From Spirochaetales bacterium (lineage in GTDB: Bacteria; Spirochaetota; Spirochaetia; DSM-2461), in the NCBI GenBank assembly GCA_028533045.1, contig JAQQAP010000027.1:48113-112112 (forward strand): DNA of 64,000 nt. The letters are read 5' to 3'. Shown here one piece after another: positions 40,674 to 49,173 of this stretch. Below the pieces are notes generated by a model. The model had not been told where the DNA came from. It made no database searches and saw only the letters and a program-made list of their open reading frames with translations. The stretch's first letter is position 1, and every line of letters starts with the position of its first letter. Made by a program: the position numbers and the translations under genes.

Positions 40674-42037
40674 TAGGCTTCCCCTTCTTCCAGCGCAACT
40701 GCCTCCAGGTCAAAGCCGTTGGCCTTGATAATGCGGGCCCGAATGTGGTCGCCCGTTTTTAAATTTTCCCCGTGGAGAACGGTAAGCCCGTCAATTTCCG
40801 GGGCCTGGCCTACGGAGCGGCTCAGAAAGAGGTCTTCCTCGGGGATTTCTTCTTCCACAAGGAGGGTCACTTCCTGTTCTATCCAGCGGGAGAGACGTTT
40901 TTCCGAGAGGGGAACCTGCTTCTCCTCCAGAATATTTTTGCGCTTTTCCCCTTTCGCTCTGGTGCGTCGGGCGGAGAAGGTGTGGCTCTCTTTGTAGGCG
41001 GGGGTGTCCTCTTCGGGAGAGAAGGAGAATACGCCCAGCCAGTCCAGTTCGGCCTTTTCCTGAAAATCAAGAAGTTCATTAAAGGCTGATTTGTCTTCGC
41101 CGGGGAAGCCGGTCATAAAGGTGGACCGAATCGTGCAATGGGGGAGTTCGGCCCTGATTTTTTCTATCAGTTCCAGGTAGATCTTACTGTTTCCTCTTCG
41201 TCCCATTCCGCGTAGAACCTTCTCCGAGGCGTGCTGGAAGGGGATGTCAAAGTAGGGAATGATCCGGGGATCTTCCTTCATAAGAGGGAGAATCTCAAAT
41301 GGGAAGTGGTCCGGGTGAATATAGAGAAGGCGAATCCAGAAGTCTCCCTCCAGTTTGCTTATCTCTTTTAGAAGAACAGCCAGGTTGTCACCCCACTCTT
41401 CACCCCAATTGGCCAAGTCCTGGGTCACCAGATTGAATTCAAAAATCCCCTTGGATAGGAGGTCTTTAAGTTCATTGATGATCTCTTCGGAAGGCCGGCT
41501 GACTACAGGTCCCCGAATAAGGGGGATGGCACAGAAGCGGCAGTTGTTATTGCAGCCTTCGGCGATTTTAACATAGGCCGAGCCCTTGAATGAGAAGAGG
41601 TCCTTTCGCAAAGGAAAGCTGCTGTTACCCACCGGCTTCAGGAGTCGGTCTCCGGGAATATTTTCCAAAAAGTCCGGCACCTGTTCGGGGATCTTGTTTC
41701 CAAATACGGCGGTGAGTTCGGGGATCTGGTCGCGCAGCTCTTTGCCATAGCGCTGGGCCATACAGCCGGCGGCGATCACCTTTTTGCCGGGGTACTGTTG
41801 CAGGGTTCCCATTATGGTTTCCACCGCCTCTTTTTTGGCGCTTTCTATAAACCCGCAAGTGTTAATTATAATAAAGGAGGCCTTTTCCGGCTCGTGGCGA
41901 TAAAATTTCCATCCACGATCCAGAAGGGCGGATACCATAATCTCCGCGTCAACCTGGTTCTTGGAACAGCCCAGGTTTTCTATGTAAAAACTTCTAGTAG
42001 ACGTGGAGAAGGAGGAGTTCGTATTGTCCTGACTCAT
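40673..42037 (-). CDS. rimO: Ribosomal protein S12 methylthiotransferase RimO
   Basis: A 454-residue radical-SAM enzyme that methylthiolates an aspartate of S12. The N-terminal cluster cysteines lie in LGCSKNQVD, INTCGFI and AAGCMAQRYG; the radical-SAM CxxxCxxC is EGCNNNCRFCAIPLIRG; and the C-terminal TRAM domain ends GDHIRARIIKANGFDLEAVAL. The exact opening FYIENLGCSKNQVD and the C-terminal region separate it from MiaB. I start at the ATG at 42037; this adds about 15 residues to the usual N-terminus and overlaps rodZ by 44 bp, and no good ribosome-binding site is visible, so the start is less certain than the gene. Confidence 0.93.
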   Translation of the reverse strand: MSQDNTNSSFSTSTRSFYIENLGCSKNQVDAEIMVSALLDRGWKFYRHEPEKASFIIINTCGFIESAKKEAVETIMGTLQQYPGKKVIAAGCMAQRYGKELRDQIPELTAVFGNKIPEQVPDFLENIPGDRLLKPVGNSSFPLRKDLFSFKGSAYVKIAEGCNNNCRFCAIPLIRGPVVSRPSEEIINELKDLLSKGIFEFNLVTQDLANWGEEWGDNLAVLLKEISKLEGDFWIRLLYIHPDHFPFEILPLMKEDPRIIPYFDIPFQHASEKVLRGMGRRGNSKIYLELIEKIRAELPHCTIRSTFMTGFPGEDKSAFNELLDFQEKAELDWLGVFSFSPEEDTPAYKESHTFSARRTRAKGEKRKNILEEKQVPLSEKRLSRWIEQEVTLLVEEEIPEEDLFLSRSVGQAPEIDGLTVLHGENLKTGDHIRARIIKANGFDLEAVALEEGEA

Positions 42038-43106
42038 TTTTTGCCCATTGTATTTTTTTGGTCGCCACTTCGCCCGCATCACCAAAGTCCAGTTCGACCC
42101 CGTTGATTTTGCCGTATACGGCGCCGGCGTTGGAAAGCCATAGTTCGATGCGGCTGTTTACTTCCACCCGGAGAGTATCCCCGTCTTTGTAGTATTTCTC
42201 TACCGCTTCGTCGTAGTCGGTTTTGTATCGGAGAAGACAGTAGCCGCGGAATTTAATATCCAGTGTGTATCGTTCCCCGCCATTGGTTGAATAGATGAGA
42301 ACCGGTTCCACCGTGCGGGACTGGACTCCCGAAGGAGCGCTGGTCTCAATTTCCGCCGTATCCAGGAGATTGTCCGACTCTTCCCGATTCATTTCGCCCT
42401 GATTCAGCTTCTGGATGACAAGGATACCCCCGCCCTGGCTAAATCCGTAATCTTTGAGAGAAATACGGTAGTCCGGCGAATCCTGGAAGAGGGAGAAGAA
42501 TTCCTCCTGTCCCAGGCTCAGGAAATAGCCCTGATGGTCGGGCGTTTCGTTGTTCTTCAGAGAGAGGCCGTTGCCCCGGTCGTTAATATTGAAAAGTACG
42601 CTCTTTTCTCCTTCTGTGAAAAGGATACTGTCCCCTTGGAGGAAGTGAAACTCCGAGATCTCTTCCACAACGGGAAACTCCACGGCGGCGCGAACACTTT
42701 CTTCTACCCGGCTGGGTTTCTTCTTTTCCTTTTCGGGACGTTCTTCACCAAAGGGGAAAAGAAGGATGAAAGCCAGTGTCACAGCAATAACAGCCCCTCC
42801 TATAATCAGTATAAGGGGAGATACCTTAACTTTTTTCTTACCCACCAGAGCTTCAATGGGAGAGGGCTCTTCCTTGAGCTTGTGGTTCTTGTAGAGGGAA
42901 ATTGTCTTTTCCGGGTCTAGTCCCAGGTAGTCCGCATAGGTGCGGAGGAAACCTATGAGATAGGCTTCGGCGGGGAAGTTTTCAAAACGCTCTCCCTCCA
43001 GATCTTCTATGTAGGACCGGGATATATTCGTTTCATGGACCACCTGATCCATGGTATATCCCCTCTCTTCTCTTGTTGTTCTTAACAGTTCACCCAATGC
43101 TTGCAT
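41994..43106 (-). CDS. rodZ: RodZ-like cell-shape protein (HTH, membrane helix, DUF4115)
   Basis: A 370-residue protein with a cytosolic helix-turn-helix domain (LGELLRTTREERGYTMDQVVHETNISRSYIEDLEGERFENFPAEAYLIGFLRTYADYLGLD), a basic linker, one transmembrane helix (about residues 96-118) and a periplasmic region ending in the DUF4115-like beta domain (LRYKTDYDEAVEKYYKDGDTLRVEVNSRIELWLSNAGAVYGKINGVEL). RodZ links MreB filaments to the wall-synthesis complex. It follows the lolA-type gene by 2 bp. Confidence 0.88.
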   Translation of the reverse strand: MQALGELLRTTREERGYTMDQVVHETNISRSYIEDLEGERFENFPAEAYLIGFLRTYADYLGLDPEKTISLYKNHKLKEEPSPIEALVGKKKVKVSPLILIIGGAVIAVTLAFILLFPFGEERPEKEKKKPSRVEESVRAAVEFPVVEEISEFHFLQGDSILFTEGEKSVLFNINDRGNGLSLKNNETPDHQGYFLSLGQEEFFSLFQDSPDYRISLKDYGFSQGGGILVIQKLNQGEMNREESDNLLDTAEIETSAPSGVQSRTVEPVLIYSTNGGERYTLDIKFRGYCLLRYKTDYDEAVEKYYKDGDTLRVEVNSRIELWLSNAGAVYGKINGVELDFGDAGEVATKKIQWAKNESGQYELLLLHVY

Positions 43107-43108
43107 AA

Positions 43109-43786
43109 TTACTCTTCCGGCTCAAATAGAAAGTTTTGTATATCGTTGCCCACAGGGGGCGATTCATAGTAAAAACGGGTGTTCGGAATATCCTCGTTTA
43201 CCAGAAGGTTGAGGAAGTCGAACTGAATGATTTCGTACTTGGTAGAGGTGGCGGTAATCCGGCGGATAAGCTGATTTTCTCCTACGGCAATTTCCAGTTC
43301 TCTAAAGCCTTCCGAGGAGGAGAGCCATTCGAGGCGGAGTTTTACCACCATTTCTTCCGAACCCTCTTCCAACGCTTCCAGTCCGGGACCGGTTTTATAG
43401 CCGATCCGGTAGTTATCCTTTAAAAGGTGGAGCCCCTGGGAACCGGCCATGCTGGCGATAGTGGAGCTGGAGTGGCGCGCCAGAGTCTGGGTAAAGGTTA
43501 CACTATGCTCGGGAAGGTGGAGAAGAAGAGTTTCCCCGTCCGTATTCAGTACAATGCCCTCGCTGTCTTCGTCGGTAAAATCCAGCCGAAGAAGGTTGGG
43601 GCTTTTGTAGAAAATATTGGCGGTCTGTACCACATCGCCACGGGTTATAATTATCTCTCCCTGGTAGTCTTTAACGGTTCCGTAATTCTCGGACAAACGG
43701 TCAAAATAGTTTTCCGCCGTCTCCTGAGCGGACAGAATGACCCCTGTAAATAGCAACAGGAAGAGCAAAAAGCACGATTTATTCAA
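43109..43786 (-). CDS. lolA: LolA-type periplasmic lipoprotein carrier
   Basis: A 225-residue exported protein with signal peptide (MNKSCFLLFLLLFTGVILSA) and the LolA pattern: ENYFDRLSENYGTVKDYQGEIIITRGDVVQTANIFYKSPNLLRLDFTDEDSEGIVLNTDGETLLLHLP. It carries lipoproteins from the LolCDE complex to the outer membrane. I prefer the TTG at 43786 as start, because AAGAGGTG lies six bases upstream; the GTG at 43795 would overlap that site. It is the first gene of a seven-gene operon running to 37084. Confidence 0.85.
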   Translation of the reverse strand: MNKSCFLLFLLLFTGVILSAQETAENYFDRLSENYGTVKDYQGEIIITRGDVVQTANIFYKSPNLLRLDFTDEDSEGIVLNTDGETLLLHLPEHSVTFTQTLARHSSSTIASMAGSQGLHLLKDNYRIGYKTGPGLEALEEGSEEMVVKLRLEWLSSSEGFRELEIAVGENQLIRRITATSTKYEIIQFDFLNLLVNEDIPNTRFYYESPPVGNDIQNFLFEPEE

Positions 43787-43859
43787 AGTGAACACCTCTT
43801 TTATATTACCCTATATTACTCCATATTTTATCCCTATCTGTCAAGGACATATAAAAGGA

Positions 43860-43879
43860 GGGAAAGGGGGGCGTTTCCC
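43860..43879. repeat. Small hairpin in the lolA/kinase-like intergenic region
   Basis: GGGAAA (43860-43865) pairs with TTTCCC (43874-43879) around a G-rich loop. The rest of 43787-43977 shows AT-rich direct repeats (TATATTAC/TATATTAC) near lolA and a lone TTGACA (43844-43839, minus) without a well-spaced -10. Confidence 0.3.
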
Positions 43880-43977
43880 GGGAGAAAAAGAAAGGAGATC
43901 CGGTGAATCTTGTGTGATTTTAATCTTATCCCTTGAAATCCTCTTCCCCATGAACGAGAATTCAAGCAGGTATTGTT

Positions 43978-44973
43978 ATGGAAAGGTATTTGCAGGATTT
44001 AAAAATCAAATGGCAGACATCCCTTGACTTACTAGCCGAGGAAGTAGGAGCCCCCTATGGTGTCTTCCTTCGAGCCCTTTCCGACGGTTGGGAGCTTTTT
44101 GCGGCAAATTCCGAAAGCCCCGCCAGCTTCCCTTCCGGGGGACAATGCCGGGGCGAACTAAGCGAACGGGATTTGAATGAACTCATTGGGAACGGAACCT
44201 ATTGCCGGACCATAGATCCCTCTCTAATAAATAAAAAAATCCTTCCCTATATCGAAGAAACCGGAGTGAGTCACTATTGCGGTTTCTCCGTTGTCCATGA
44301 AGAGGAACTCTTTGGCCTGCTTTTCCTGGTGGGTAATTCTCCCTTTAAATGGAATCAGAAGAGCGAGTTGTTTTTACGCCGTTTCAAAACCCTTCTGGAA
44401 GAGGACCTGCAGGCTCTCTCCGACAAGGCCCGCTATTGCGATGAATTAACCCGTTCCCGCCTGGCGTCCCAGGCGACGGGATACGAAGCGGACAAGAGTT
44501 CCCGGGACCCGCTTGCCGCTATTCTGGATTTTGCCGGACGGGAGGAAATCCATCGGGCGACAACCCCCGTACTTCCCTTAATGGACGATATTCACCGTTC
44601 ACATGAGCCCTATATGCCCACGGGAGTCAAATTGGTTACCCGTATCCGCTGCCCCTATGATTACTCCCTCTATACCGATGGAAGTTGCCTTAAGCAGATT
44701 CTTTCTGGGCTGCTGGTTCAGGCGGAAAACCATACCTGGCAGGGAGATGTGAAAATAGAGTGCCGCCTTGATGAAATACACGGTCTTTTTCTCTTTATTG
44801 TTTCCGATAAGGGAAAGGGTATTACCTGGGATAACTGGAGCAGGGAACTTTCTGAAAGCCGGACTTTGGCATCCAAACTGGGGGGGCGTCTGAGCGTCCA
44901 TACCTGTGAGGAGAAGGGGAATAATTATACCCTCTCGCTGCCCCTGGACCATCACGTCCGGGCTACAGCCTGA
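43978..44973 (+). CDS. Degenerate GAF-histidine kinase-like protein
   Basis: A 331-residue cytosolic protein. Residues about 10-150 resemble a GAF sensor domain, and about 225-325 a GHKL ATPase: N-box-like YTDGSCLKQILSGLLVQAENHT, G1 IVSDKGKGITWD, G2 SRTLASKLGGRLSVHTCEEKGNNYTLSLPL. The usual asparagine of the N box is replaced in LLVQAENH, and no phospho-accepting H-box (HE/DxR/KTP) is seen; the nearest is REEIHRATTP. It may be a pseudokinase or sense nucleotides. No response regulator is adjacent. It ends 1 bp before the convergent channel gene. Confidence 0.7.
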   Translation: MERYLQDLKIKWQTSLDLLAEEVGAPYGVFLRALSDGWELFAANSESPASFPSGGQCRGELSERDLNELIGNGTYCRTIDPSLINKKILPYIEETGVSHYCGFSVVHEEELFGLLFLVGNSPFKWNQKSELFLRRFKTLLEEDLQALSDKARYCDELTRSRLASQATGYEADKSSRDPLAAILDFAGREEIHRATTPVLPLMDDIHRSHEPYMPTGVKLVTRIRCPYDYSLYTDGSCLKQILSGLLVQAENHTWQGDVKIECRLDEIHGLFLFIVSDKGKGITWDNWSRELSESRTLASKLGGRLSVHTCEEKGNNYTLSLPLDHHVRATA

Positions 44974-44974
44974 A

Positions 44975-45979
44975 TTAAGCGAGAGAGTCGGCCTGGACCC
45001 CTTCTTCCATGTTTTCCAGATTCTCCGCCTTGCCAAATAGAATCAAGGCGTCGTGGGGCTTGAGAGGCAGTTCGGCCAATCCGGCGGTCATAATCTGCCC
45101 GTCCCGCTGAATCCCCATCACAGAGACTTCGTAGAGCTCACGCAGTTTGGCCTGTTTGAGATTGAGGCCCACCAGGGTTGAACTTTCGGTAAGGAGGAGC
45201 TTTTCCACATGGAATTCCTCCTGTCCTCCCCGGTAGAATTTATCAATATAGTCCACCGCAGCCGGTTTGAGAGCGCTCAAGATCATTCTGTTGCCCCCAA
45301 TCCGTTCCGGGTTTATCACAAAATTGGCTCCCGCCCGCTTGAGTTTCTTTTCGCTCTCCTTTTTTTCGGCGGAGCAGATAATGTTCAAGTCTTCCTTGAG
45401 CTCCCTGGCGGTCAGGCAAATCAGAAGATTCTCCGCATCGCTCCGCACCGCCAGAAGGGCTTCGGCCTTTTCAATTCCCGCCTTGATCAGCACTTCCTCT
45501 TCGGAAGGGTCGCCCACAACGATCATGCAGTCGTCCACATAGGCTTCCAGTCGCTTTTCGTCCCGGTCGATCAAAACGAAATTGACATCTTTCTGCTTCA
45601 GTTGTTCCGTTATGTGGGCGGACATCCCTTCGGCCCCGCAAATGATAATATGCTGGTTGTAGCGGCGAATTTTTTTGATCATGCGTCGGCTCCTTGAGAG
45701 AACGGTGAGGTTCGATTCTATAATGGTACTGACCAGGTTTCCCGCCAGATAGGTAAAGGCAATGATGCAAAGGGGGACTGTGAAAAGAGCGAAGATCCGT
45801 CCCCCCGTGGTAAGGGGAATAACATCGCCGTAGCCGATGGTCAGGAGGGAGGTGAAGGTCATCCACAGGGCATCAAAAAAGGAGAGCTTCTCAAAATAGC
45901 TAAATCCCGTAACGGCTATGGTAAAAAGAGTAAAAAGGGACGTTATGAGGAAAATCCTGTTTCGAAAGACCCGAGGCAT
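44975..45979 (-). CDS. Potassium channel with RCK (TrkA-N/TrkA-C) domains
   Basis: A 334-residue two-helix channel subunit. Helices at about 8-28 and 62-88 flank the pore loop with selectivity filter TIGYGD. Residues about 108-230 form a Rossmann-fold RCK/TrkA-N domain (IIICGAEGMSAHITEQLKQKDVNFVLIDRDEKRLEAY), and about 250-325 a TrkA-C domain. This is the MthK-like ligand-gated architecture. A promoter of the leaderless type ends six bases before the ATG. Confidence 0.92.
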   Translation of the reverse strand: MPRVFRNRIFLITSLFTLFTIAVTGFSYFEKLSFFDALWMTFTSLLTIGYGDVIPLTTGGRIFALFTVPLCIIAFTYLAGNLVSTIIESNLTVLSRSRRMIKKIRRYNQHIIICGAEGMSAHITEQLKQKDVNFVLIDRDEKRLEAYVDDCMIVVGDPSEEEVLIKAGIEKAEALLAVRSDAENLLICLTARELKEDLNIICSAEKKESEKKLKRAGANFVINPERIGGNRMILSALKPAAVDYIDKFYRGGQEEFHVEKLLLTESSTLVGLNLKQAKLRELYEVSVMGIQRDGQIMTAGLAELPLKPHDALILFGKAENLENMEEGVQADSLA

Positions 45980-45985
45980 GGCTTA

Positions 45986-46014
45986 AGTCTAATGTATTTT
46001 GGGAGAGGGAACAA
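45986..46014 (-). promoter_or_regulatory. Promoter of the K+ channel gene, leaderless type
   Basis: On the minus strand TTGTTC (46014-46009), 17-bp spacer, TAGACT (45991-45986), then six bases to the ATG at 45979. Seven bases after the -10 is the A of the ATG. No Shine-Dalgarno. Confidence 0.5.
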
Positions 46015-46038
46015 TCACAAAAAAGAAAAGGCACAAAC

Positions 46039-46066
46039 TTGGTTCATATTTGATTCACATTATCCT
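46039..46066 (+). promoter_or_regulatory. Possible promoter of the beta-helix lipoprotein gene
   Basis: TTGGTT (46039-46044), 16-bp spacer, TATCCT (46061-46066), giving a leader of about 30 nt with AAGGATA before the ATG at 46103. Confidence 0.35.
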
Positions 46067-46102
46067 TTCATATTGTGTCCATCAAATGCAAGGATAGGCA
46101 AT

Positions 46103-47263
46103 ATGAAAGGAAAATATATTCCCCTTACTGCGGGATTAATGATGATGGTCCTGGCGGGCTGCGAAGGGGATAGCAAAGTTACGATTCAGGAGAGTGCGGC
46201 TCCCGTAATCACCACCATAGAAGAGTCTTCATCTCTGGAGAGCGGGTTTTTTACCGAGCGCGATCTTGTACAGACCGTGACTTTGAGCGAAGCGATGGTG
46301 GTAAACCTGGAAAGCGGTAAGAACAGCCTGATTTCCGAAGAGGGTATATATGTCCTGAGCGGGAATTATGAGGAAACCACCCTGGTGGTAGAGGCCGATG
46401 ATGAGGCAAAAGTACAGCTGGTTTTGGACGGGCTGAATATAGAAAACAGCCAGTGGCCGGCGATATATATAAAGTCGGGGGACAAGGTGTTTCTTACCAC
46501 TCAAGGGGAAAACTCTCTGGCTGTGACGGAGAACTTCAAATCCGACGGTGATACGAACCTGGATGCTGTGGTTTTCTCCCGGTCCGACCTGGTTCTGAAT
46601 GGAACAGGCAGCTTGACCGTCGATTCGGCCCGAGGTAACGGAATCACCACCAAGGATGATTTAAAGGTTACCGGCGGAACGATTATAGTTGAGGCCGACG
46701 GGCATGGTCTGGAAGCAAACGATTCTATTCGCATAGCCGACGGAACGCTTCAGATAACAACGGGAGAAGACGCTCTCCACAGCGAAAACGACGATGACCT
46801 TATGAAAGGCTATATCGTGATTCAGGGGGGCGACTTGACCATCGATGCGGGAGACGACGGGATTCGGGGAACCAGTACGGTTCTTGTGGAAGGAGGCCGG
46901 ATCGACATCGTAAACAGTCAGGAAGGTATTGAAGCCACCCAGGTGAGAATCGACGACGGTGAAATCAGCATATACGCCACTGACGACGGTATTAACGCCA
47001 CCGGTAAGAGTCCCATGGATGTCCTGATTGAGGTATACGGCGGTACGATCGATGTGGTTATGGCCGACGGTGACACGGACGCCTTTGACTCCAACGGAGA
47101 GCTTTACATCTACGGGGGAACCATCGATATTGAAGCCCGCTCCTCCTTTGACGCTAACGGTACGACCGAACTGGTGGACGGAACGGTAAGAGTTAACGGA
47201 GAAATCTTGACCGAACTGCCCCAGGGACGGGTAGGCGGCGGTGGAAAGAACCACAGGGCTTAA
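46103..47263 (+). CDS. Beta-helix lipoprotein, carbohydrate-binding Cthe_2159 (DUF4353) type
   Basis: A 386-residue lipoprotein with lipobox MVLAGC. The mature protein is made of short parallel beta-helix rungs with repeated GGxIxIxADGxGI motifs: RGNGITTKDDLKVTGGTIIVEADGHGLEANDSIRIADGTLQITTGEDALHSEN, GDLTIDAGDDGIRGTSTVLVEGGRIDIVNSQEGIEA. This matches the family of Clostridium thermocellum Cthe_2159, a calcium-rich polygalacturonate-binding beta-helix. It may bind polysaccharide at the cell surface. The ATG at 46103 has AAGGATA; upstream codons in the same frame run through the promoter. Confidence 0.82.
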   Translation: MKGKYIPLTAGLMMMVLAGCEGDSKVTIQESAAPVITTIEESSSLESGFFTERDLVQTVTLSEAMVVNLESGKNSLISEEGIYVLSGNYEETTLVVEADDEAKVQLVLDGLNIENSQWPAIYIKSGDKVFLTTQGENSLAVTENFKSDGDTNLDAVVFSRSDLVLNGTGSLTVDSARGNGITTKDDLKVTGGTIIVEADGHGLEANDSIRIADGTLQITTGEDALHSENDDDLMKGYIVIQGGDLTIDAGDDGIRGTSTVLVEGGRIDIVNSQEGIEATQVRIDDGEISIYATDDGINATGKSPMDVLIEVYGGTIDVVMADGDTDAFDSNGELYIYGGTIDIEARSSFDANGTTELVDGTVRVNGEILTELPQGRVGGGGKNHRA

Positions 47264-47390
47264 TGTTCCGTTTATATTTTGTTAAGCGGGCCGTTGTGTT
47301 CCACTTTCTGTCCTGTGTCTATACTGGCAACCGTAGTGAGAAGTAAAGCAACTAAGCAGAACTTTTTTTCACTCTCTCCTAATTTTTTAA

Positions 47391-47424
47391 GGGGTCGGCT
47401 CAACAGGGAACCGGCCCCTTTTTT
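47391..47424 (+). terminator. Rho-independent terminator
   Basis: GGGGTCGG (47391-47398) pairs with CCGGCCCC (47411-47418) with one G-T pair, followed by TTTTTT. It lies 128 bp after the beta-helix gene stop. Between stop and terminator there is no ORF, only an AT-rich stretch with a TATACT (47319-47324) that might start a short RNA. Confidence 0.8.
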
Positions 47425-47425
47425 A

Positions 47426-47454
47426 TTGGCCAATGGATTTAGCTGTGATAGAAT
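47426..47454 (+). promoter_or_regulatory. Promoter of the MmcQ-like gene, leaderless type
   Basis: TTGGCC (47426-47431), 17-bp spacer, TAGAAT (47449-47454), then AGTCCT and the ATG at 47461. The predicted transcription start coincides with the A of the ATG. No Shine-Dalgarno. Confidence 0.65.
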
Positions 47455-47460
47455 AGTCCT

Positions 47461-47823
47461 ATGACGCTCGAAGATTTTAAAGCCCTCTGCCTCGGCTTTA
47501 AAGAGGTGACCCTGGAATTCCCCTTTAATGAGAATACTTTGGTTTGCAAGGTGAGGGGGAAAATGTTCGCTCTTACCGATATTGAAACTTTCGCCCGCAT
47601 TAATGTAAAGTGCGACCCCGAGGATGCCCTTGCCTACCGGGCCAGCTTTGAAGGGGTGACTCCCGGTTATCATATGAATAAAAAACATTGGAACAGTCTG
47701 GCTTTGGGGAGCGATGTTTCGGATGAGCAGATTGAAGAGTGGATTGGGGCCTCTTATGACCTTGTTGTGGCCAAGCTGCCTAAAAAGGACCGGGATATTC
47801 TTTCCCGGAAAGGATTAGAATAA
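47461..47823 (+). CDS. MmcQ/YjbR (DUF419) family protein
   Basis: A 120-residue cytosolic protein of the MmcQ/YjbR family, a CyaY-like alpha/beta fold of unknown biochemical role. Typical segments: LEDFKALCLGFKEVTLEFPFNENTLVCKVRGKMFALTD, the DPEDALAYRASFEGVTPGYHMNKKHWNSLAL stretch with the conserved tyrosine-His-x-x-Lys-x-His-Trp, and the C-terminal LIAxSYDLVVAKLPKKDR pattern. Its stop overlaps the next gene by 1 bp. Confidence 0.9.
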   Translation: MTLEDFKALCLGFKEVTLEFPFNENTLVCKVRGKMFALTDIETFARINVKCDPEDALAYRASFEGVTPGYHMNKKHWNSLALGSDVSDEQIEEWIGASYDLVVAKLPKKDRDILSRKGLE

Positions 47824-48287
47824 TGACAGAGCAGGAATTACAGGCCTACGCCGAGCGCTGCAGCGATAAGTTGGACAGTAAGCAGAAGAAATTACGTGAT
47901 AAATACGGCCTTTCCGGGCGGGACGAATACCGGCTGGACCTGGAAACGCGTCAACTGGTATTTGAGAAGGATGGGAAGGAGTTCTGCCGTTTTACCATCA
48001 TAATCATAGGTTCTCTGGCCCCGGTGAGCAAGAACTGGCTCTGGGGATGGGGGAACGAAAGTCTGAGCCGGGAAATGCGGGATAAATCGGCTCTGTTAAA
48101 AGGGCTCTACGAGGAAACCGGATTTGATCTTTTTCGGACGGCTACCTTTAAGGCCGATCCCAACCTGGCCCGGGAACTGGCGGCTCTTGCGGTACATCAT
48201 CTTGGTGCGGAAGGACTGTATCGCGTCCCGGGAGGGAAGGATCAGACCGGGGATATTATGATCTATCTGGCCCTTTATCCGTCATAA
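47823..48287 (+). CDS. DUF6882-like small protein
   Basis: A 154-residue soluble protein resembling the DUF6882 family: LDLETRQLVFEKDGKEFCRFTIIIIGSLAPVSKNWLWGWGNESLSREM followed by an alpha-helical half and a C-terminal GAEGLYRVPGGKDQTGDIMIYLAL. The WxWGWGN strand is the recognisable feature. Function unknown. It is translationally coupled to the MmcQ-like gene (TAATG) and overlaps the convergent solute-binding gene by 13 bp. Confidence 0.75.
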   Translation: MTEQELQAYAERCSDKLDSKQKKLRDKYGLSGRDEYRLDLETRQLVFEKDGKEFCRFTIIIIGSLAPVSKNWLWGWGNESLSREMRDKSALLKGLYEETGFDLFRTATFKADPNLARELAALAVHHLGAEGLYRVPGGKDQTGDIMIYLALYPS

Positions 48288-49063
48288 CTGACACCATTTC
48301 TCGCATAGATAGCTTCTATTGTACCGTCCCTCTCCATCTCCTTAAGCTTCAGGGTGAGGAGGGCGATTTTTTCCTTTGTCCAAAACTGAGGTTTGGAGCG
48401 GGTCAGGGCCAGGTAGGTTTTTCTTGTGGACTCTTCTCCATGGCTTATGGGGAAATTCTTTATTTTATCTTCCAGGGAAAGGGCTTCTATGTGGTAGAGG
48501 GCGTTATTGGTGGTGTGGGCGAACCCGTCTAAACGGCCGGAGAGGGTCATGTGGATGAGCTGATCAACAGACTCTGCCTCTATCAGGCTAAAAAGTCTAA
48601 GTTCGGCCGCTTCATTAAATTCGGTGGAAACGAAGAATCCCCTTTTTCTACCAAGGCTGAGCCCCTCCAGTTCTTTCATTTCCGAGGAGGAGAGAGAACT
48701 GTCTTTCAGGGTAAATAAACTGTTGCTTATATGGGAGAGGGGAACATCGAGAAGGTAGTTGCTGTAGCGGGCTCTTTCTTCCGTATAGAAGACTCCGGCC
48801 ATACCGTCGGCATACCCCTGGCCCAGACTCAAAAGCACCCTTTTGAAGGGCATAAGTTCCACGTGAAGGGGCAAATCGGCTCTTGCGAAGAGTTCTTCCA
48901 GGATTTCCGGGTAGATGCCCCTGGCCGTATTATTTTTGTCGTAATAGCTGTAGGGACGATAATTTTCGGAGCAAAGAATAACGATTTCCTGGGATATGAG
49001 AGCTTGGCTAAGCAGGAAATAGAGAGCCGTCACTAAAAGGAATTTCCTAATATAATTATTCAT
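48275..49063 (-). CDS. Extracellular solute-binding protein, family 3-like
   Basis: A 262-residue exported protein: signal peptide (residues 1-25) and a periplasmic binding-protein fold of the amino-acid (family 3) type, starting IVILCSENYRPYSYYDKNNTARGIYPEILEELFARADLPLHVELMPFKRVLLSLGQGYADGMAGVFYTEERARY. No permease or ATPase gene is adjacent, so it may serve a distant transporter or act as a stand-alone sensor. I start at the ATG at 49063 (MNNYIRKF...); the ribosome-binding site is weak. Confidence 0.82.
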   Translation of the reverse strand: MNNYIRKFLLVTALYFLLSQALISQEIVILCSENYRPYSYYDKNNTARGIYPEILEELFARADLPLHVELMPFKRVLLSLGQGYADGMAGVFYTEERARYSNYLLDVPLSHISNSLFTLKDSSLSSSEMKELEGLSLGRKRGFFVSTEFNEAAELRLFSLIEAESVDQLIHMTLSGRLDGFAHTTNNALYHIEALSLEDKIKNFPISHGEESTRKTYLALTRSKPQFWTKEKIALLTLKLKEMERDGTIEAIYARNGVSYDG

Positions 49064-49125
49064 AATAAATAAACCTATACCTTTATTGATTGTAGGATAT
49101 GGGATCAACTAATGCAAGTTTATAT

Positions 49126-49153
49126 TTGCCATTCATGAATATATTGTTATATT
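49126..49153 (+). promoter_or_regulatory. Sigma-70-type promoter of the transaldolase gene
   Basis: TTGCCA (49126-49131), 16-bp spacer, TATATT (49148-49153). A short leader carries GGAGG before the ATG at 49174. Confidence 0.55.
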
Positions 49154-49173
49154 GATATTGGAGGACTACTTTT

